A DNA stretch of 64,000 nucleotides from Archaeoglobus sp. JdFR-27 (GTDB lineage Archaea; Halobacteriota; Archaeoglobi; Archaeoglobales; Archaeoglobaceae): positions 62,001 through 126,000 of the forward strand of contig MTMO01000003.1 of the NCBI GenBank assembly GCA_002011235.1. Direction: 5' to 3'. Below are positions 24,615 through 34,097 of this stretch, in pieces. The position numbers and the translations under genes are program-made. The notes under the pieces are model-generated. The model was not told the DNA's origin. It saw nothing but the letters and a program-made list of their open reading frames with translations, and made no database searches. Position 1 is the first letter of the stretch, and the number at the start of each line of letters is the position of its first letter.

Positions 24615-26306
24615 ATGGAACCCGTTGTGAAACATCCTTTGAAGATGAACTCGGATGTTCAGAGAATCTTTAGAAGGTTACTCTCTCTTATCAGTTCTAA
24701 GATAAGATTCGAGGAGAGCAAAAAGCTCATTCTCAAGTTCTATCCTGTCAGTGACATTTCTGAAATAAAAAGGAGGCAGGAGTATCTCAAAAAGATGTTT
24801 GAAAAGGCAGCCAAAGTGGATAGGATTGCTGAAATTGAAAAACCCAAGTTCAGGTTTAAAAGGGTAAGCGACAGAGTTTTAATAGTTAAGAAGGAAGATT
24901 ACGAGAAGGCGGTGAAGCTTGGAATTTGTGATGTGAATTTAGAAGGGGACTACGATTTGGTTCTCGGCTCAAAGATTCATATTGATGAGCTCTCTGTTGA
25001 AGAAATCCTACCAGAAATATTTGTAACTGAACTTTATGAGAAAAAAGACTCTTTAAGAGAGGTTTTGAGGGTTATACAGTTGCTTGGGGTAAATAGTGTT
25101 ATTCCGGCTATTTTGAGTGAGGTTGAACAAATCAAAGACCATCTGGAGATGCTCGATGCTGTTAACTACTTCGAGGACTTTGTTTACAGGAAACTGGAGG
25201 AAATCAGAGAAGCAATTGAAAGAAGAATCGAGAGAGAAAGGATAGTTTTGGAGGGCAAAGAGATCCTTGAACTTCTGGAAAAGCAGGATGGTGTTTTTCA
25301 AACAAAGGTCTACGAAGTCGAGGAGATGATAGTCGAGGAAATCGAAAAGGCGGAGAAGGAGATAGCTGAAAAGTTCGGTATAACTTATGAGCTCTTTACA
25401 CGTCAAGGTTTGCCGCGGGTAAATTTGGAGGGGATGGAGAGGGCAAGAAGGGAAGTTGAAAGGAGTGCGAAGCTTGAGTTCTACTTAAAGGCAAGGGAAG
25501 TTTTGCGGAAGATAAAACCCCTGCTTCCTAAATTGGAAGATGAATTCCACTTGATTTTTGAGATCGAAATGGTGAAAGGCTTGGAAGGCCTCTTTAAGGA
25601 CTACAGCTTTCCTGAATTTCAGGAGGGAATTATTTCGTTTGTTGAAGGAAGGAACCTTTTCATCGAGGATCCTCAGCCAGTGAGTTACATCATAGGTAAC
25701 GGGATGTTGTCGGATTTCGAGAGTAATGAGAGGGTCGTTGTGCTGACAGGTGCAAACAGTGGTGGAAAAACCTCTCTTCTAAATCTAATTGTTCAGATCC
25801 AGCTTCTTGCTCAGATGGGTTTTCCTGTTCCTACAAAGGTTTCAAGCTTGGATATTCTGGATGAAATCTACTTTTTCAGAAGGAAAAAATCGGTTTATGG
25901 GGCAGGAGCTTTTGAATCAACCCTAAAGAACTTTACAACGGCTTTGAGTGGTGAAGGAAAGAAACTGGTTCTTGTGGATGAGTTCGAGGCGATAACTGAG
26001 CCCGGAGCAGCGACGAAGATGCTTTCAGCCTTTTTGAGAATTGCATACGAACGGAAATTCTACATGGTTGTCGTATCTCACATGGCGGAAAATCTGAAGC
26101 TCGATTTTGTCAGGATCGATGGTATCGAGGCCTCAGGTTTGGATGAGAAACTCGAACTAATAGTCGATCGGCAGCCGAAGTTCGGGGTTATTGGCAAAAG
26201 TACTCCAGAGCTGATAGTAGAGAGGGTTTACAGAATGAGTAAGGGAAATAAGAAGGAGGTTCTCGAAAAGGTACTTGAGGTTTTCAAAGGTTCAGAATTA
26301 AAATGA
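24615..26306 (+). CDS. MutS-like ATPase (archaeal MutS2-type)
   Basis: A 563-residue protein with a MutS ATPase at the C-terminus. Walker A is LTGANSGGKTSLL near residue 385, the SFxS/F-like region is VYGAGAFESTLKNFTTAL and Walker B is KLVLVDEFEAIT, followed by VVVSHMAENL. The N-terminal part is helical and holds the lever/clamp region. No N-terminal mismatch-recognition domain and no C-terminal Smr nuclease domain are visible. Such short MutS homologues are usually grouped with MutS2/MSH4-5-like proteins that act on recombination intermediates or stalled ribosomes rather than mismatch repair. Confidence 0.85.
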   Translation: MEPVVKHPLKMNSDVQRIFRRLLSLISSKIRFEESKKLILKFYPVSDISEIKRRQEYLKKMFEKAAKVDRIAEIEKPKFRFKRVSDRVLIVKKEDYEKAVKLGICDVNLEGDYDLVLGSKIHIDELSVEEILPEIFVTELYEKKDSLREVLRVIQLLGVNSVIPAILSEVEQIKDHLEMLDAVNYFEDFVYRKLEEIREAIERRIERERIVLEGKEILELLEKQDGVFQTKVYEVEEMIVEEIEKAEKEIAEKFGITYELFTRQGLPRVNLEGMERARREVERSAKLEFYLKAREVLRKIKPLLPKLEDEFHLIFEIEMVKGLEGLFKDYSFPEFQEGIISFVEGRNLFIEDPQPVSYIIGNGMLSDFESNERVVVLTGANSGGKTSLLNLIVQIQLLAQMGFPVPTKVSSLDILDEIYFFRRKKSVYGAGAFESTLKNFTTALSGEGKKLVLVDEFEAITEPGAATKMLSAFLRIAYERKFYMVVVSHMAENLKLDFVRIDGIEASGLDEKLELIVDRQPKFGVIGKSTPELIVERVYRMSKGNKKEVLEKVLEVFKGSELK

Positions 26307-26322
26307 ATTACGACTGAAAAGA

Positions 26323-27021
26323 ATGACAGCGCTAACCCAATACAATTTTATATTCCTGAACAAAACTAATATCGTGGAAGTTAGGCAATTGAGGTCAAGG
26401 GGTTGCAATGTCTATTTTTTAGAAAGAGATGGAGAGAGCTTTTTGATTGACACGGGAACTCCAGCTTCTGGAAGGCTAATCGAGTCACAAATTAAAAGTG
26501 TTGATGGAATCCTCATCACACACGCACACTTCGATCACATTGGTTCAGCAGCATTTCTACAGAAGAAATTCGGCTGTGAGGTTTTCGCTCACGAAAGAGA
26601 TTTACCATACTTAAGGGGTATCGATAAATTGAAGTACTCGGGATTTCTTGGAAAGTTTGCATCCTTTGCAGAGAAATTTTTCAGAGTTGAGTACCCAAAA
26701 GTAGTTAAGTCAATTGATGAGATTGCAGAAGTATTTTCCACCGAAGAGATCAAAGATGCTAACAACAAAGATTTCGCAGTTATTCATACCCCTGGACATA
26801 CTCCCGGAAGCGTATGTATCAAAGTGAGAGAAAAACTGATCTGTGGTGATCTCTTCAGAAAAAGGAGAAAAGTCGGACTCTCCCCTAAGGCTTTCTGTAG
26901 TGATTATTCCGCTTATCTCAATTCCATCAAAGCGGTAATGACGCTCGATTTCATCTTTGCCCTTCCTGGCCACGGTAGCTCAATAACGAAAGAAGAGATA
27001 GAAGTAGTTTCGAAATTATAG
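26323..27021 (+). CDS. Metallo-beta-lactamase-fold hydrolase
   Basis: A 232-residue MBL protein. The metal motif is THAHFDHIGS, the second His is in HTPGHTPGSVC, the bridging Asp in ICGDLF, and the last His in LPGHGSSI. Length and layout are those of glyoxalase II-like hydrolases. Substrate is unknown. It lies 17 bp after the MutS-like gene and may be co-transcribed with it. Confidence 0.85.
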   Translation: MTALTQYNFIFLNKTNIVEVRQLRSRGCNVYFLERDGESFLIDTGTPASGRLIESQIKSVDGILITHAHFDHIGSAAFLQKKFGCEVFAHERDLPYLRGIDKLKYSGFLGKFASFAEKFFRVEYPKVVKSIDEIAEVFSTEEIKDANNKDFAVIHTPGHTPGSVCIKVREKLICGDLFRKRRKVGLSPKAFCSDYSAYLNSIKAVMTLDFIFALPGHGSSITKEEIEVVSKL

Positions 27022-27137
27022 CATTTAAATAAATTAAGTTCAAAAATTGAAAGATTTGGTATCCTCATTCTTTAAAATTGCTCAGCAGATCAATTGAGTG
27101 GCAAACAGGACTAAACCATACCAAACATAAGCAGCTC

Positions 27138-27767
27138 TCAGAAATGGCTCGGATTTAAAATCGTTACAACTCCAAGAGTTATTAGCCCTGCCAACATCAT
27201 CCTCAAACCTGCAATTAAGATGTTCCTCTTTGAAATCTTTCCCATAAAGGCTCCTACCACAAAAAGAGAGGATAAGCCCATAACAACAGCTGGAATTAAA
27301 GCCTCTTCAACCTCCATGAAGAAGTAAGGGATCAGTGGTATGAAAGCTGCTGGAATCGGAGCGAATGCATGTACGAGTGATGAAATGTAGGTTGCAAATA
27401 CGTGGGCTTTGGATACAGCAGAACTTTTCTCCACCAGCATGGCTTTCTGTTTTTCCCTCATCATTATCGTCTGCTCTATTTTTTCTGCCTCATAAGCTCC
27501 CCAACCACTGGAAATCCCCAAAGCAAGGCCAGTAGCAATTCCCGCTGAGATTATTAATTGTGGGGTTGCTTGACCACTCAAATGAGCCCCCATGATCATT
27601 CCAAGAATTGTAAGAACGCCGTCAAAGAAGCCGATAACGAAGTATCTTCTGGAAGTGGAAGAAAGGTCTGTAATGCAAGAATACATCCTATACTTCTCCA
27701 ACCTATCTTCGAACTTTTTCTTAAATGAGTTGGCTTTCTTCTTTTCCGGTTCTTCAGTTTTATCCAC
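27138..27767 (-). CDS. VIT1/CCC1-family membrane transporter
   Basis: A 209-residue membrane protein with about five transmembrane segments. RYFVIGFFDGVLTILGMIMGAH is the conserved first helix with the family Asp. GISSGWGAYEAEKIEQTIM corresponds to the metal-binding loop. Three more hydrophobic segments follow (HAFAPIPAAFIPLIPYF, AVVMGLSSLFVVGAFMG, MMLAGLITLGVVTI). The N-terminal 40 residues are a Lys/Glu-rich cytoplasmic tail. Relatives move Fe2+ or Mn2+. It is divergent from cysS with a short spacer. Confidence 0.8.
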   Translation of the reverse strand: MDKTEEPEKKKANSFKKKFEDRLEKYRMYSCITDLSSTSRRYFVIGFFDGVLTILGMIMGAHLSGQATPQLIISAGIATGLALGISSGWGAYEAEKIEQTIMMREKQKAMLVEKSSAVSKAHVFATYISSLVHAFAPIPAAFIPLIPYFFMEVEEALIPAVVMGLSSLFVVGAFMGKISKRNILIAGLRMMLAGLITLGVVTILNPSHF

Positions 27768-27825
27768 AATAATTCTCAGCCCGGATTAATTTTAAGATTT
27801 TCGAATTCTCCAAAAGAAAACGAAA

Positions 27826-27837
27826 TTTTATTTAAAG
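27826..27837 (+). promoter_or_regulatory. TATA box of cysS
   Basis: TTTTATTTAAAG located 18-30 bp before the cysS ATG at 27856, consistent with a leaderless or very short leader transcript. Confidence 0.45.
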
Positions 27838-27855
27838 CAAACCCAGAATAGTGGC

Positions 27856-29325
27856 ATGGATTTATCTGATTTGCCGCTTAAGATGTACAACACCTTTTCA
27901 AAAAAAGAGGAAACGCTGGAGCTTGGAGAGGTTGTAAAGATCTATGTCTGCGGCATTACAGCCTACGATTACTCCCATATAGGCCATGCAAGAAGTTCTG
28001 TAGTTTTCGATACCTTCAGACGATACCTTGAATTTCTGGGAAAGAAGGTGATTTACGTTCAGAATTTTACCGACGTGGATGATAAGATTATCAGAAGGGC
28101 CGTATCTGAGGGAAGAACGCAGAAAGAGATAGCCGAAGAGTACATCCAGAAATACTTCGAGGACATGGAAAAACTGAATGTGAGGAAGGCAGATTTTCAT
28201 CCGAAGGTAACCGAAAACATACCGGAGATAATCGAGGCTGTTAAGAAGATCATAGAAAAGGGTTATGCCTACGAGGTGGGTGAGGGCAAAGAGGCTGGAA
28301 AAGAATCCAAGGACGTGTATTTCCACGTACCAAGCTTTCCAGAATATGGTAGGCTTTCAGGAATGAGTCTTGAAGAGCTCAACAGGCATAGAATCGAGCC
28401 TGATCCGAGGAAAAAAGATCCAAAGGATTTTGCCCTCTGGAAGGCTGCAAAAGAAGAAGATTACAAGGCTAAATCCTATTTCGACTCTCCTTGGGGCGAG
28501 GGGAGGCCTGGATGGCATATTGAATGCTCAGTCCTTGCGACAAAGTATCTCGGGGCTCCCTTTGATATCCATGGTGGCGGAAAAGACCTGATATTCCCCC
28601 ATCACGAGAATGAACGGGCTCAGAGCTACGCTCTCTTCGATGTTGAGCCAGTGAGATACTGGATCCACAACGATTTCGTCACAATCAACGGCGAGAAGAT
28701 GAGCAAGAGCCTCGGAAACATCATAAAGATAAGAGATGTTCTCTCAAGGTTTGATGGAGAGGTTTTGAGATATTTTCTGCTCTCAGCCCATTACAGAAGT
28801 CCCCTCGATTACTCAGAAGAGGCAATTAAAAGAGCGGAAAGATCATATAATTCGATAAAAAATGCAATTGAGAACTTAGATATGGAGATAGCTGCACTGA
28901 GGACATTTGGTATAGATAAGGAAGACGAAGAAAGAAAAAAGACAGAAGTTCTTAAAGAGATGGAGAGATTTGAGGAAGAATTCAGAAAAGCTATGAATGA
29001 TGATTTAAACACTCCAAAGGCTTTAGCTGTTCTCCATGAGCTTGCAAGCTTCATAAATCAGGTTGTTTCAAGCGGTACCTTTTCCATCCATACCCTTGAA
29101 GAGCTTTTTAAGAGATCAATAACTTTATACAAGGTGCTTGGATTCCTAGAGAAGTATGAGAGAATTCCTGAACTATATGAGTTCAAAGATCTAATCAAAG
29201 AAAGGGAAGAGGCAAGAAAGGTTAAGAATTTCCAGAGGGCTGATGAGATAAGGAGAGAACTAAAAGGAGAGGGTATAATTCTTATTGATACCCCGAGGGG
29301 CACCAGATGGAAAATGGCTAAATGA
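27856..29325 (+). CDS. cysS: Cysteinyl-tRNA synthetase
   Basis: A 489-residue class I synthetase. KIYVCGITAYDYSHIGHARS gives the first zinc ligand Cys and the HIGH motif. WHIECSVLA and HHENERAQS provide the other zinc ligands. The KMSKS loop is NGEKMSKSLGN. The C-terminal helical anticodon-binding domain starts near residue 350. The enzyme charges tRNA-Cys directly, so this organism need not use the SepRS/SepCysS route for this step. Confidence 0.96.
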   Translation: MDLSDLPLKMYNTFSKKEETLELGEVVKIYVCGITAYDYSHIGHARSSVVFDTFRRYLEFLGKKVIYVQNFTDVDDKIIRRAVSEGRTQKEIAEEYIQKYFEDMEKLNVRKADFHPKVTENIPEIIEAVKKIIEKGYAYEVGEGKEAGKESKDVYFHVPSFPEYGRLSGMSLEELNRHRIEPDPRKKDPKDFALWKAAKEEDYKAKSYFDSPWGEGRPGWHIECSVLATKYLGAPFDIHGGGKDLIFPHHENERAQSYALFDVEPVRYWIHNDFVTINGEKMSKSLGNIIKIRDVLSRFDGEVLRYFLLSAHYRSPLDYSEEAIKRAERSYNSIKNAIENLDMEIAALRTFGIDKEDEERKKTEVLKEMERFEEEFRKAMNDDLNTPKALAVLHELASFINQVVSSGTFSIHTLEELFKRSITLYKVLGFLEKYERIPELYEFKDLIKEREEARKVKNFQRADEIRRELKGEGIILIDTPRGTRWKMAK

Positions 29326-29388
29326 GTTTGATTTTCCAGATGTTTCCATATTCAATTTTATCCCATCCTTGTCTCATCCAATCGGAAA

Positions 29389-30582
29389 TCAATCCAAAAG
29401 CCTTGCAATTATCGCCTTTTCTTCTTTCTTGAAAAGATAGAGCCATTCTTCACCTTCTAAACCCGATTCGAGTTTAGTTCTTACCTCCCAATAGTCAGAA
29501 GGTGGGAGAGAAAATCTGAGGGTTATCTTTCCGGCTCTGAGTTTTTTTAGTTTATCGTTAATCTCACTGAAACTGAAGTTGCAAACTTCTTCAACGAAGT
29601 AATCTTTCACGAAATTGGACGAAGATCGGGTATTTGAAGAGAGGATAACCCTCTTTCCATCATCTATAACGATGTCAGCGTGCAAATCCAGCTTTCCTAG
29701 AAGATTTGGGAGAAGTCCAGCCTTTATGATGGTAAAATCAACCTCATGCAAAAAATCTTTTATCCCATCTGATACTGGCTGAATTCTCTCGATTTCATTT
29801 GTCACCCTCTCCATCGATGGAATGCTGACGGCAGAAAGCTCGCATTCAGCCAGCTCATTGCAGTAAAGGGCCAGTCTGTTAAGTCTGAAGTTAAGGGAGG
29901 TGTATTCTTTCTCCCCTTCTATCGGAATTCTCTCAGGCGGTAACTGAGGGGGAAGTTCAAATGCAATTTTCGATGTGATTTTTGAATACCTCTCAATAAC
30001 CTTCTCTGGGGGTGGCTCAAGGTTTTCCAAGCTTCTCACCTCTTCCTGAGGTGGTCTTGATGGGTCTGAGAAAACGATCTCTGCATCGATTTGCTTGATG
30101 ATTTCCTCACTCAGTGCATCTCCAACGATGATCTCAGCATCCTCACCCATTGCCATCAAATTTAGTTTTGCGATGTACGCCCTCTTCCTGTCAAGTTCTA
30201 CCCCAACTGCTTTCTCACTCTCTTTTGCAAAATAAACCAGCTGAGATCCTACCCCACAGCTTACATCAGCAATTGAATTGGTCTTCAGCCTCTTTGCCCT
30301 GTATTCGGCAACCGATGGTGGTGTCGAATATCTCAACCCATCTTCATCAAAGAAAAGCTTTGCCGCAAATTCCCCAAATTTTTCCTTAGCTCTAATTCTG
30401 TTTCTGGCAATCTCAAAGATATCTTCTTCATTAAGAATCTTACCTTTAAGTTTGAGTTTCTTGTTAAATTTTCTGAGTTCTCTTAAAATCCTTTCCTTGC
30501 TGTAGCCTTTTCTTATCCTCTTTAATGAGAATCCAACAGCTTTTTCAATCTTAATGTATTCTCCCTTTATGGACTGTTCCAT
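29389..30582 (-). CDS. Class I SAM-dependent methyltransferase with THUMP-like C-terminal domain
   Basis: A 397-residue predicted RNA methyltransferase. The N-terminal helical region leads to motif I ADVSCGVGSQLVYFA near residue 130, an acidic SAM contact GVELDRKRA and the catalytic-type motif FSDPSRPP. The C-terminal third contains IIKAGLLPNLLGKLDLHADI, as in the archaeal/bacterial THUMP-like methyltransferase group. The target is unknown. It is the downstream partner of mbf1 (33 bp apart, same strand). Confidence 0.75.
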   Translation of the reverse strand: MEQSIKGEYIKIEKAVGFSLKRIRKGYSKERILRELRKFNKKLKLKGKILNEEDIFEIARNRIRAKEKFGEFAAKLFFDEDGLRYSTPPSVAEYRAKRLKTNSIADVSCGVGSQLVYFAKESEKAVGVELDRKRAYIAKLNLMAMGEDAEIIVGDALSEEIIKQIDAEIVFSDPSRPPQEEVRSLENLEPPPEKVIERYSKITSKIAFELPPQLPPERIPIEGEKEYTSLNFRLNRLALYCNELAECELSAVSIPSMERVTNEIERIQPVSDGIKDFLHEVDFTIIKAGLLPNLLGKLDLHADIVIDDGKRVILSSNTRSSSNFVKDYFVEEVCNFSFSEINDKLKKLRAGKITLRFSLPPSDYWEVRTKLESGLEGEEWLYLFKKEEKAIIARLLD

Positions 30583-30614
30583 CTTTACCCTATCTTTACC
30601 TATCTTTACTCCAT

Positions 30615-31085
30615 CTATTGCTTTTTCCGTTTAATCTCAACAATATCGCCCAGTGTAGGTGTGAGGCTTTTCCTACCAAAATCAAATTTAACCTCGGTAA
30701 CTTTCTCCCTCAATTTCAGATTGAAGAGCCTTTCAAGCTTATCTATCACAGATGGTTCAGGAGTGATTTCAGCATTTTCAATTTTCCGAATTAAAGATTC
30801 CTTTTCCTGAATTTTTTTCGCAAGAACCTCCTGACTCCAACCTCTCTTTTCCCTCTCCCTCTTTATTATCAAGTTATAATTTTCCAGCAATTCCTCCTCA
30901 AATTCAATAGGTCTAGTTCTTTTTCTCCTGAAAATGATTTTCTTAACCCCTTTCTGAGAGATCTTCTCAACTGGCTTCTCACTGCCAAGGCTCTTACATG
31001 ACTTGCAAACCGTTACCTCACTCCCCTCAATTAAAACCTTGTAGCCTCTTCCCTTCAGTTCTCTACCGCAAACCTCACATTCCAT
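30615..31085 (-). CDS. Multiprotein bridging factor 1 (archaeal MBF1)
   Basis: A 156-residue protein. It has an N-terminal zinc ribbon (MECEVCGRELKG then VCKSCKS) and a C-terminal cro/C1-type HTH (SQEVLAKKIQEKESLIRKIE) near residues 85-140. This is the archaeal MBF1 arrangement, and the protein bridges TBP/transcription or the ribosome. ATG 31085 is chosen because GGGTGG sits just upstream and the zinc ribbon begins there; an ATG at 31130 would add 15 residues. The product is cytoplasmic. Confidence 0.9.
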   Translation of the reverse strand: MECEVCGRELKGRGYKVLIEGSEVTVCKSCKSLGSEKPVEKISQKGVKKIIFRRKRTRPIEFEEELLENYNLIIKREREKRGWSQEVLAKKIQEKESLIRKIENAEITPEPSVIDKLERLFNLKLREKVTEVKFDFGRKSLTPTLGDIVEIKRKKQ

Positions 31086-31365
31086 CGCATCCACCCTTAG
31101 CTCTGTATATCTTGTATATTTTCCATTCACTCATTGTCAAAGTATTTTAATTTTGTAGTTCTTGATGTTCTTGATGTTAGTTTACAATACCCTTTGCATC
31201 AGGTCAAAATAAATTTAAATAGTATAATTTAATTCTATTTCTATTCTCTTTATTTTCTTTCCCGATATAAATCCTAAATATTCCTCTTTTGGAATTTTAA
31301 ACATCATGAAATCTCCAATAATTTCATATACCAGAACATCCTAAGTATAAATTGGAGGCCACAGT

Positions 31366-32601
31366 GTGACGGTTGAAGAAGGTGGAACAAAATCCCTGAA
31401 GGAAAATAGCAATGTAGATTTATCTGAATACCTTATAGACAGATTGAAACAACTTGAAGAAGAGTACGTTAGATTAAAAAACCTATACAGAAGACTTGAA
31501 GATGAAAAAAGATTTGTTGAGACTGAAAGAATAAGATATGAAAGAGAAGTTAGACGATTAAGAAGTGAAATTGAACGATTAAGATCACCACCTCTCATTG
31601 TTGGAATCGTTTCCGACGTCCTTGATGATGGAAGAGTTGTTGTTAAGAGCAGTACAGGCCCAAAATTTGTGGTCCACTCCTCACAAGCAATAGATTTGAC
31701 CCAACTTAAGCCTGGAACGAGAGTTTCATTAAATCAGCAAACCTTAGCCGTAATCGGAGTTTTACCACCTCCAAAGGATCCTTCCGTTTACGGATTTGAG
31801 GTAGATGAAAAGCCAGATGTAAGCTATGGAGATATTGGAGGCTTAGAACAACAGATTGAAGAGATCAGAGAAGCTGTTGAACTTCCATTATTAAAACCAA
31901 AACTTTTCGAAGAAGTTGGCATAGAACCGCCCAAGGGAATAATGCTCTACGGCCCTCCGGGCACAGGAAAAACCTTGCTAGCTAAGGCGGTCGCTAAACA
32001 CACGAAGGCAACGTTCATCAGGATTGTAGGGAGTGAATTCGTGCAGAAGTATATCGGCGAAGGAGCAAGACTTGTAAGAGAAGTATTCCAGCTTGCAAAG
32101 GAGAAAGCACCGTCCATAGTTTTCATAGATGAACTCGATGCCATCGCGGCGAGAAGAACGAGCAGCGATACGAGCGGAGACAGAGAAGTACAGAGGACGC
32201 TCATGCAGCTACTTTCAGAGATGGACGGATTCGATCCAAGGGGAGATGTGAAGCTCATAGGAGCGACAAACAGAATTGATATACTAGATCCAGCAATCCT
32301 CAGACCAGGTAGATTTGACAGAATAATTGAGGTTCCAATGCCATCCCTCGAGGCAAGAATCCAGATATTCAAGATTCACACAAGAAAGATGAATTTAGCA
32401 GAAAACGTTGACTTCAAAGAGCTGGCTTCACTTACAGAAGGTGCAAGTGGTGCAGACATCAAGGCTATCGTTACCGAAGCCGGGATGTTCGCCATCCGCA
32501 CCGACAGAACAAAGGTTACGAGGGAAGATTTCCTGAAAGCCTTGGAAAAAGTGCTTAAAAAGAGTGTAAGGGATGAACCGAAAGGTGTGATGTTCGTCTG
32601 A
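31366..32601 (+). CDS. pan: Proteasome-activating nucleotidase
   Basis: A 411-residue AAA+ ATPase that unfolds substrates for the 20S proteasome. Residues about 18-75 form an N-terminal coiled coil, followed by an OB domain with [17 protein letters not shown]. Walker A is GPPGTGKT, Walker [10 protein letters not shown] and the second region of homology LRPGRFDR. The C-terminus is MFV; PAN proteins normally end in a hydrophobic-Tyr-X motif, so Tyr is replaced by Phe. The start is GTG 31366 with GGAGG upstream. No proteasome subunit gene lies next to it. Confidence 0.95.
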   Translation: MTVEEGGTKSLKENSNVDLSEYLIDRLKQLEEEYVRLKNLYRRLEDEKRFVETERIRYEREVRRLRSEIERLRSPPLIVGIVSDVLDDGRVVVKSSTGPKFVVHSSQAIDLTQLKPGTRVSLNQQTLAVIGVLPPPKDPSVYGFEVDEKPDVSYGDIGGLEQQIEEIREAVELPLLKPKLFEEVGIEPPKGIMLYGPPGTGKTLLAKAVAKHTKATFIRIVGSEFVQKYIGEGARLVREVFQLAKEKAPSIVFIDELDAIAARRTSSDTSGDREVQRTLMQLLSEMDGFDPRGDVKLIGATNRIDILDPAILRPGRFDRIIEVPMPSLEARIQIFKIHTRKMNLAENVDFKELASLTEGASGADIKAIVTEAGMFAIRTDRTKVTREDFLKALEKVLKKSVRDEPKGVMFV

Positions 32602-32693
32602 TTCGGTGAACACTGAACATTTGGGCCTCCACTTTTTATTCCTTTTTGTATTCCAAAGTAAACTATTTTATCCAAGAAAGAATTTAGCATCTT

Positions 32694-33413
32694 ATGAGAT
32701 TTCTTGTCATTCCAGCCATCGACCTGAAAGACGAGAAGGTTACGAGGCTCGAACAGGGAGATTTTAACAGAATAACAGTTCGGCTGGATAATCCTGTTGA
32801 TGTGGCTGCGAAGTGGGTCAAAGAGGGAGCTAAATGCCTGCATGTCATCGATCTTGACGGAGCATACCATGGAAGACTCAGACACCACGATGTTATTTTG
32901 GAAATTCGAAGAAGATGCGATGCCGAAATTCAAGTTGGTGGAGGATTGAGGAACAAAGCAGAAATTGAGAATCTTATTGAGGAAGGAATAACGAGAGTGA
33001 TTCTTGGAACAATTGCAATAGAGAGGCCTGATTTAACCATGGGATTGGTAGAATCCTATCCAGGAAGAATTATGATAGCCATAGATTCAAGAGGGGGAAA
33101 GGTTGCTGTCGATGGATGGAGAAGGCAATCAAATCTAACGCCAATTGAAATAATAAATGAATTCGATGATTATGATGTTTCATTCCTGTACACGAACATA
33201 GATGTGGAAGGGTTAGTTTCCGGCACCGATTATGGAAAGATTGAAGAGATAATAAACTCAACTTCCCGTAACGTTTACGTCGCAGGTGGAATATCGAGTT
33301 TAGAAGATATAGAGTTTGCAAGGAAAAGTGGGGCTGCAGGCGTAATAATAGGCTCAGCTTTATATACTGGAAAAATAGATTTCAAGCAGGCAGTTAAGCT
33401 TCAGGTGGTTTGA
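32694..33413 (+). CDS. hisA: HisA, ProFAR isomerase
   Basis: A 239-residue TIM barrel in histidine synthesis. AIDLKDEKVTRLEQGDF holds the first catalytic Asp, VIDLDGAYHG the next strand, EIQVGGGLRNKAEIE and YVAGGISSLEDIE the two phosphate-binding sites, and YTNIDVEGLVSGTDY the second catalytic Asp region. It isomerises ProFAR to PRFAR. Its TGA overlaps the hisB ATG by one base. Confidence 0.93.
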   Translation: MRFLVIPAIDLKDEKVTRLEQGDFNRITVRLDNPVDVAAKWVKEGAKCLHVIDLDGAYHGRLRHHDVILEIRRRCDAEIQVGGGLRNKAEIENLIEEGITRVILGTIAIERPDLTMGLVESYPGRIMIAIDSRGGKVAVDGWRRQSNLTPIEIINEFDDYDVSFLYTNIDVEGLVSGTDYGKIEEIINSTSRNVYVAGGISSLEDIEFARKSGAAGVIIGSALYTGKIDFKQAVKLQVV

Positions 33414-33994
33414 TGGTTAAAAGGAAGGAAAGGTATGAGAGGAAAACGAAGGAAACGAATATCTCTGTCAAGATAGATCTAAATTCTGCAGATTACGAAA
33501 TTTCAACACCAATACCCTTCTTTACCCACATGCTTGAGAATTTAGCAAAGCATTCTGGCATTGGAATGAAAATCTCGGCAAAAGGAGATGTGGAGGTTGA
33601 TGAACACCACACAGTCGAGGATACAGCAATAGCCATTGGAAGAGCTTTAAGTAAAGCGTTAGGAGACAAAAAAGGAATTGAGAGGTTCGGCCATGCGATT
33701 TTGCCAATGGACGAGAGTGTTGCCATATGTGGCATAGATATCAGTGGGAGAGGGATCTTTAGATTTGAAGGAGATGTGAGAGGAGAGATTAAAAACTTCA
33801 AAGGAGAGAATTTCATCCATTTCTTCGAAACCCTCTCAAGAGAGTCTGGAATAAACATCTATCTTGAGATAAAGGGCTTTAACCTCCACCACAAGATGGA
33901 GGCTGGTTTTAAGGCTTTCGCCATTGCTTTGAAAAATGCAGTGAAAATGAGTGTTGAAGGAGATGTAAAGAGCACCAAAGGAAGTTTAGATTGA
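33413..33994 (+). CDS. hisB: Imidazoleglycerol-phosphate dehydratase
   Basis: A 193-residue enzyme. The metal motifs PFFTHMLENLAKHSG, VDEHHTVEDTAIAIG and LHHKMEAGFKAFA are all present. It converts imidazoleglycerol phosphate to imidazoleacetol phosphate. ATG 33413 shares its A with the hisA stop, so the two genes are translationally coupled. A TTG three bases earlier is possible but unlikely. It is a single-domain protein without the bacterial phosphatase fusion. Confidence 0.94.
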   Translation: MVKRKERYERKTKETNISVKIDLNSADYEISTPIPFFTHMLENLAKHSGIGMKISAKGDVEVDEHHTVEDTAIAIGRALSKALGDKKGIERFGHAILPMDESVAICGIDISGRGIFRFEGDVRGEIKNFKGENFIHFFETLSRESGINIYLEIKGFNLHHKMEAGFKAFAIALKNAVKMSVEGDVKSTKGSLD

Positions 33995-33998
33995 TTTT

Positions 33999-34042
33999 AG
34001 ACGTTTTTATTCTTGAGATGTTTTTATTCATTTAAATTTTTG
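33999..34042 (+). terminator. T-rich terminator after hisB
   Basis: Three T5 runs occur between hisB and the convergent prs gene: GTTTTTATTC, GTTTTTATTC again, and AAATTTTTGG. The pattern ACGTTTTTATTC / ATGTTTTTATTC is a short imperfect repeat of 18 bp spacing. Confidence 0.5.
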
Positions 34043-34097
34043 GTACAATATTTGGTAAATAATAAATTAAAATCAACTCAGGATTTGATTTTAAGCT

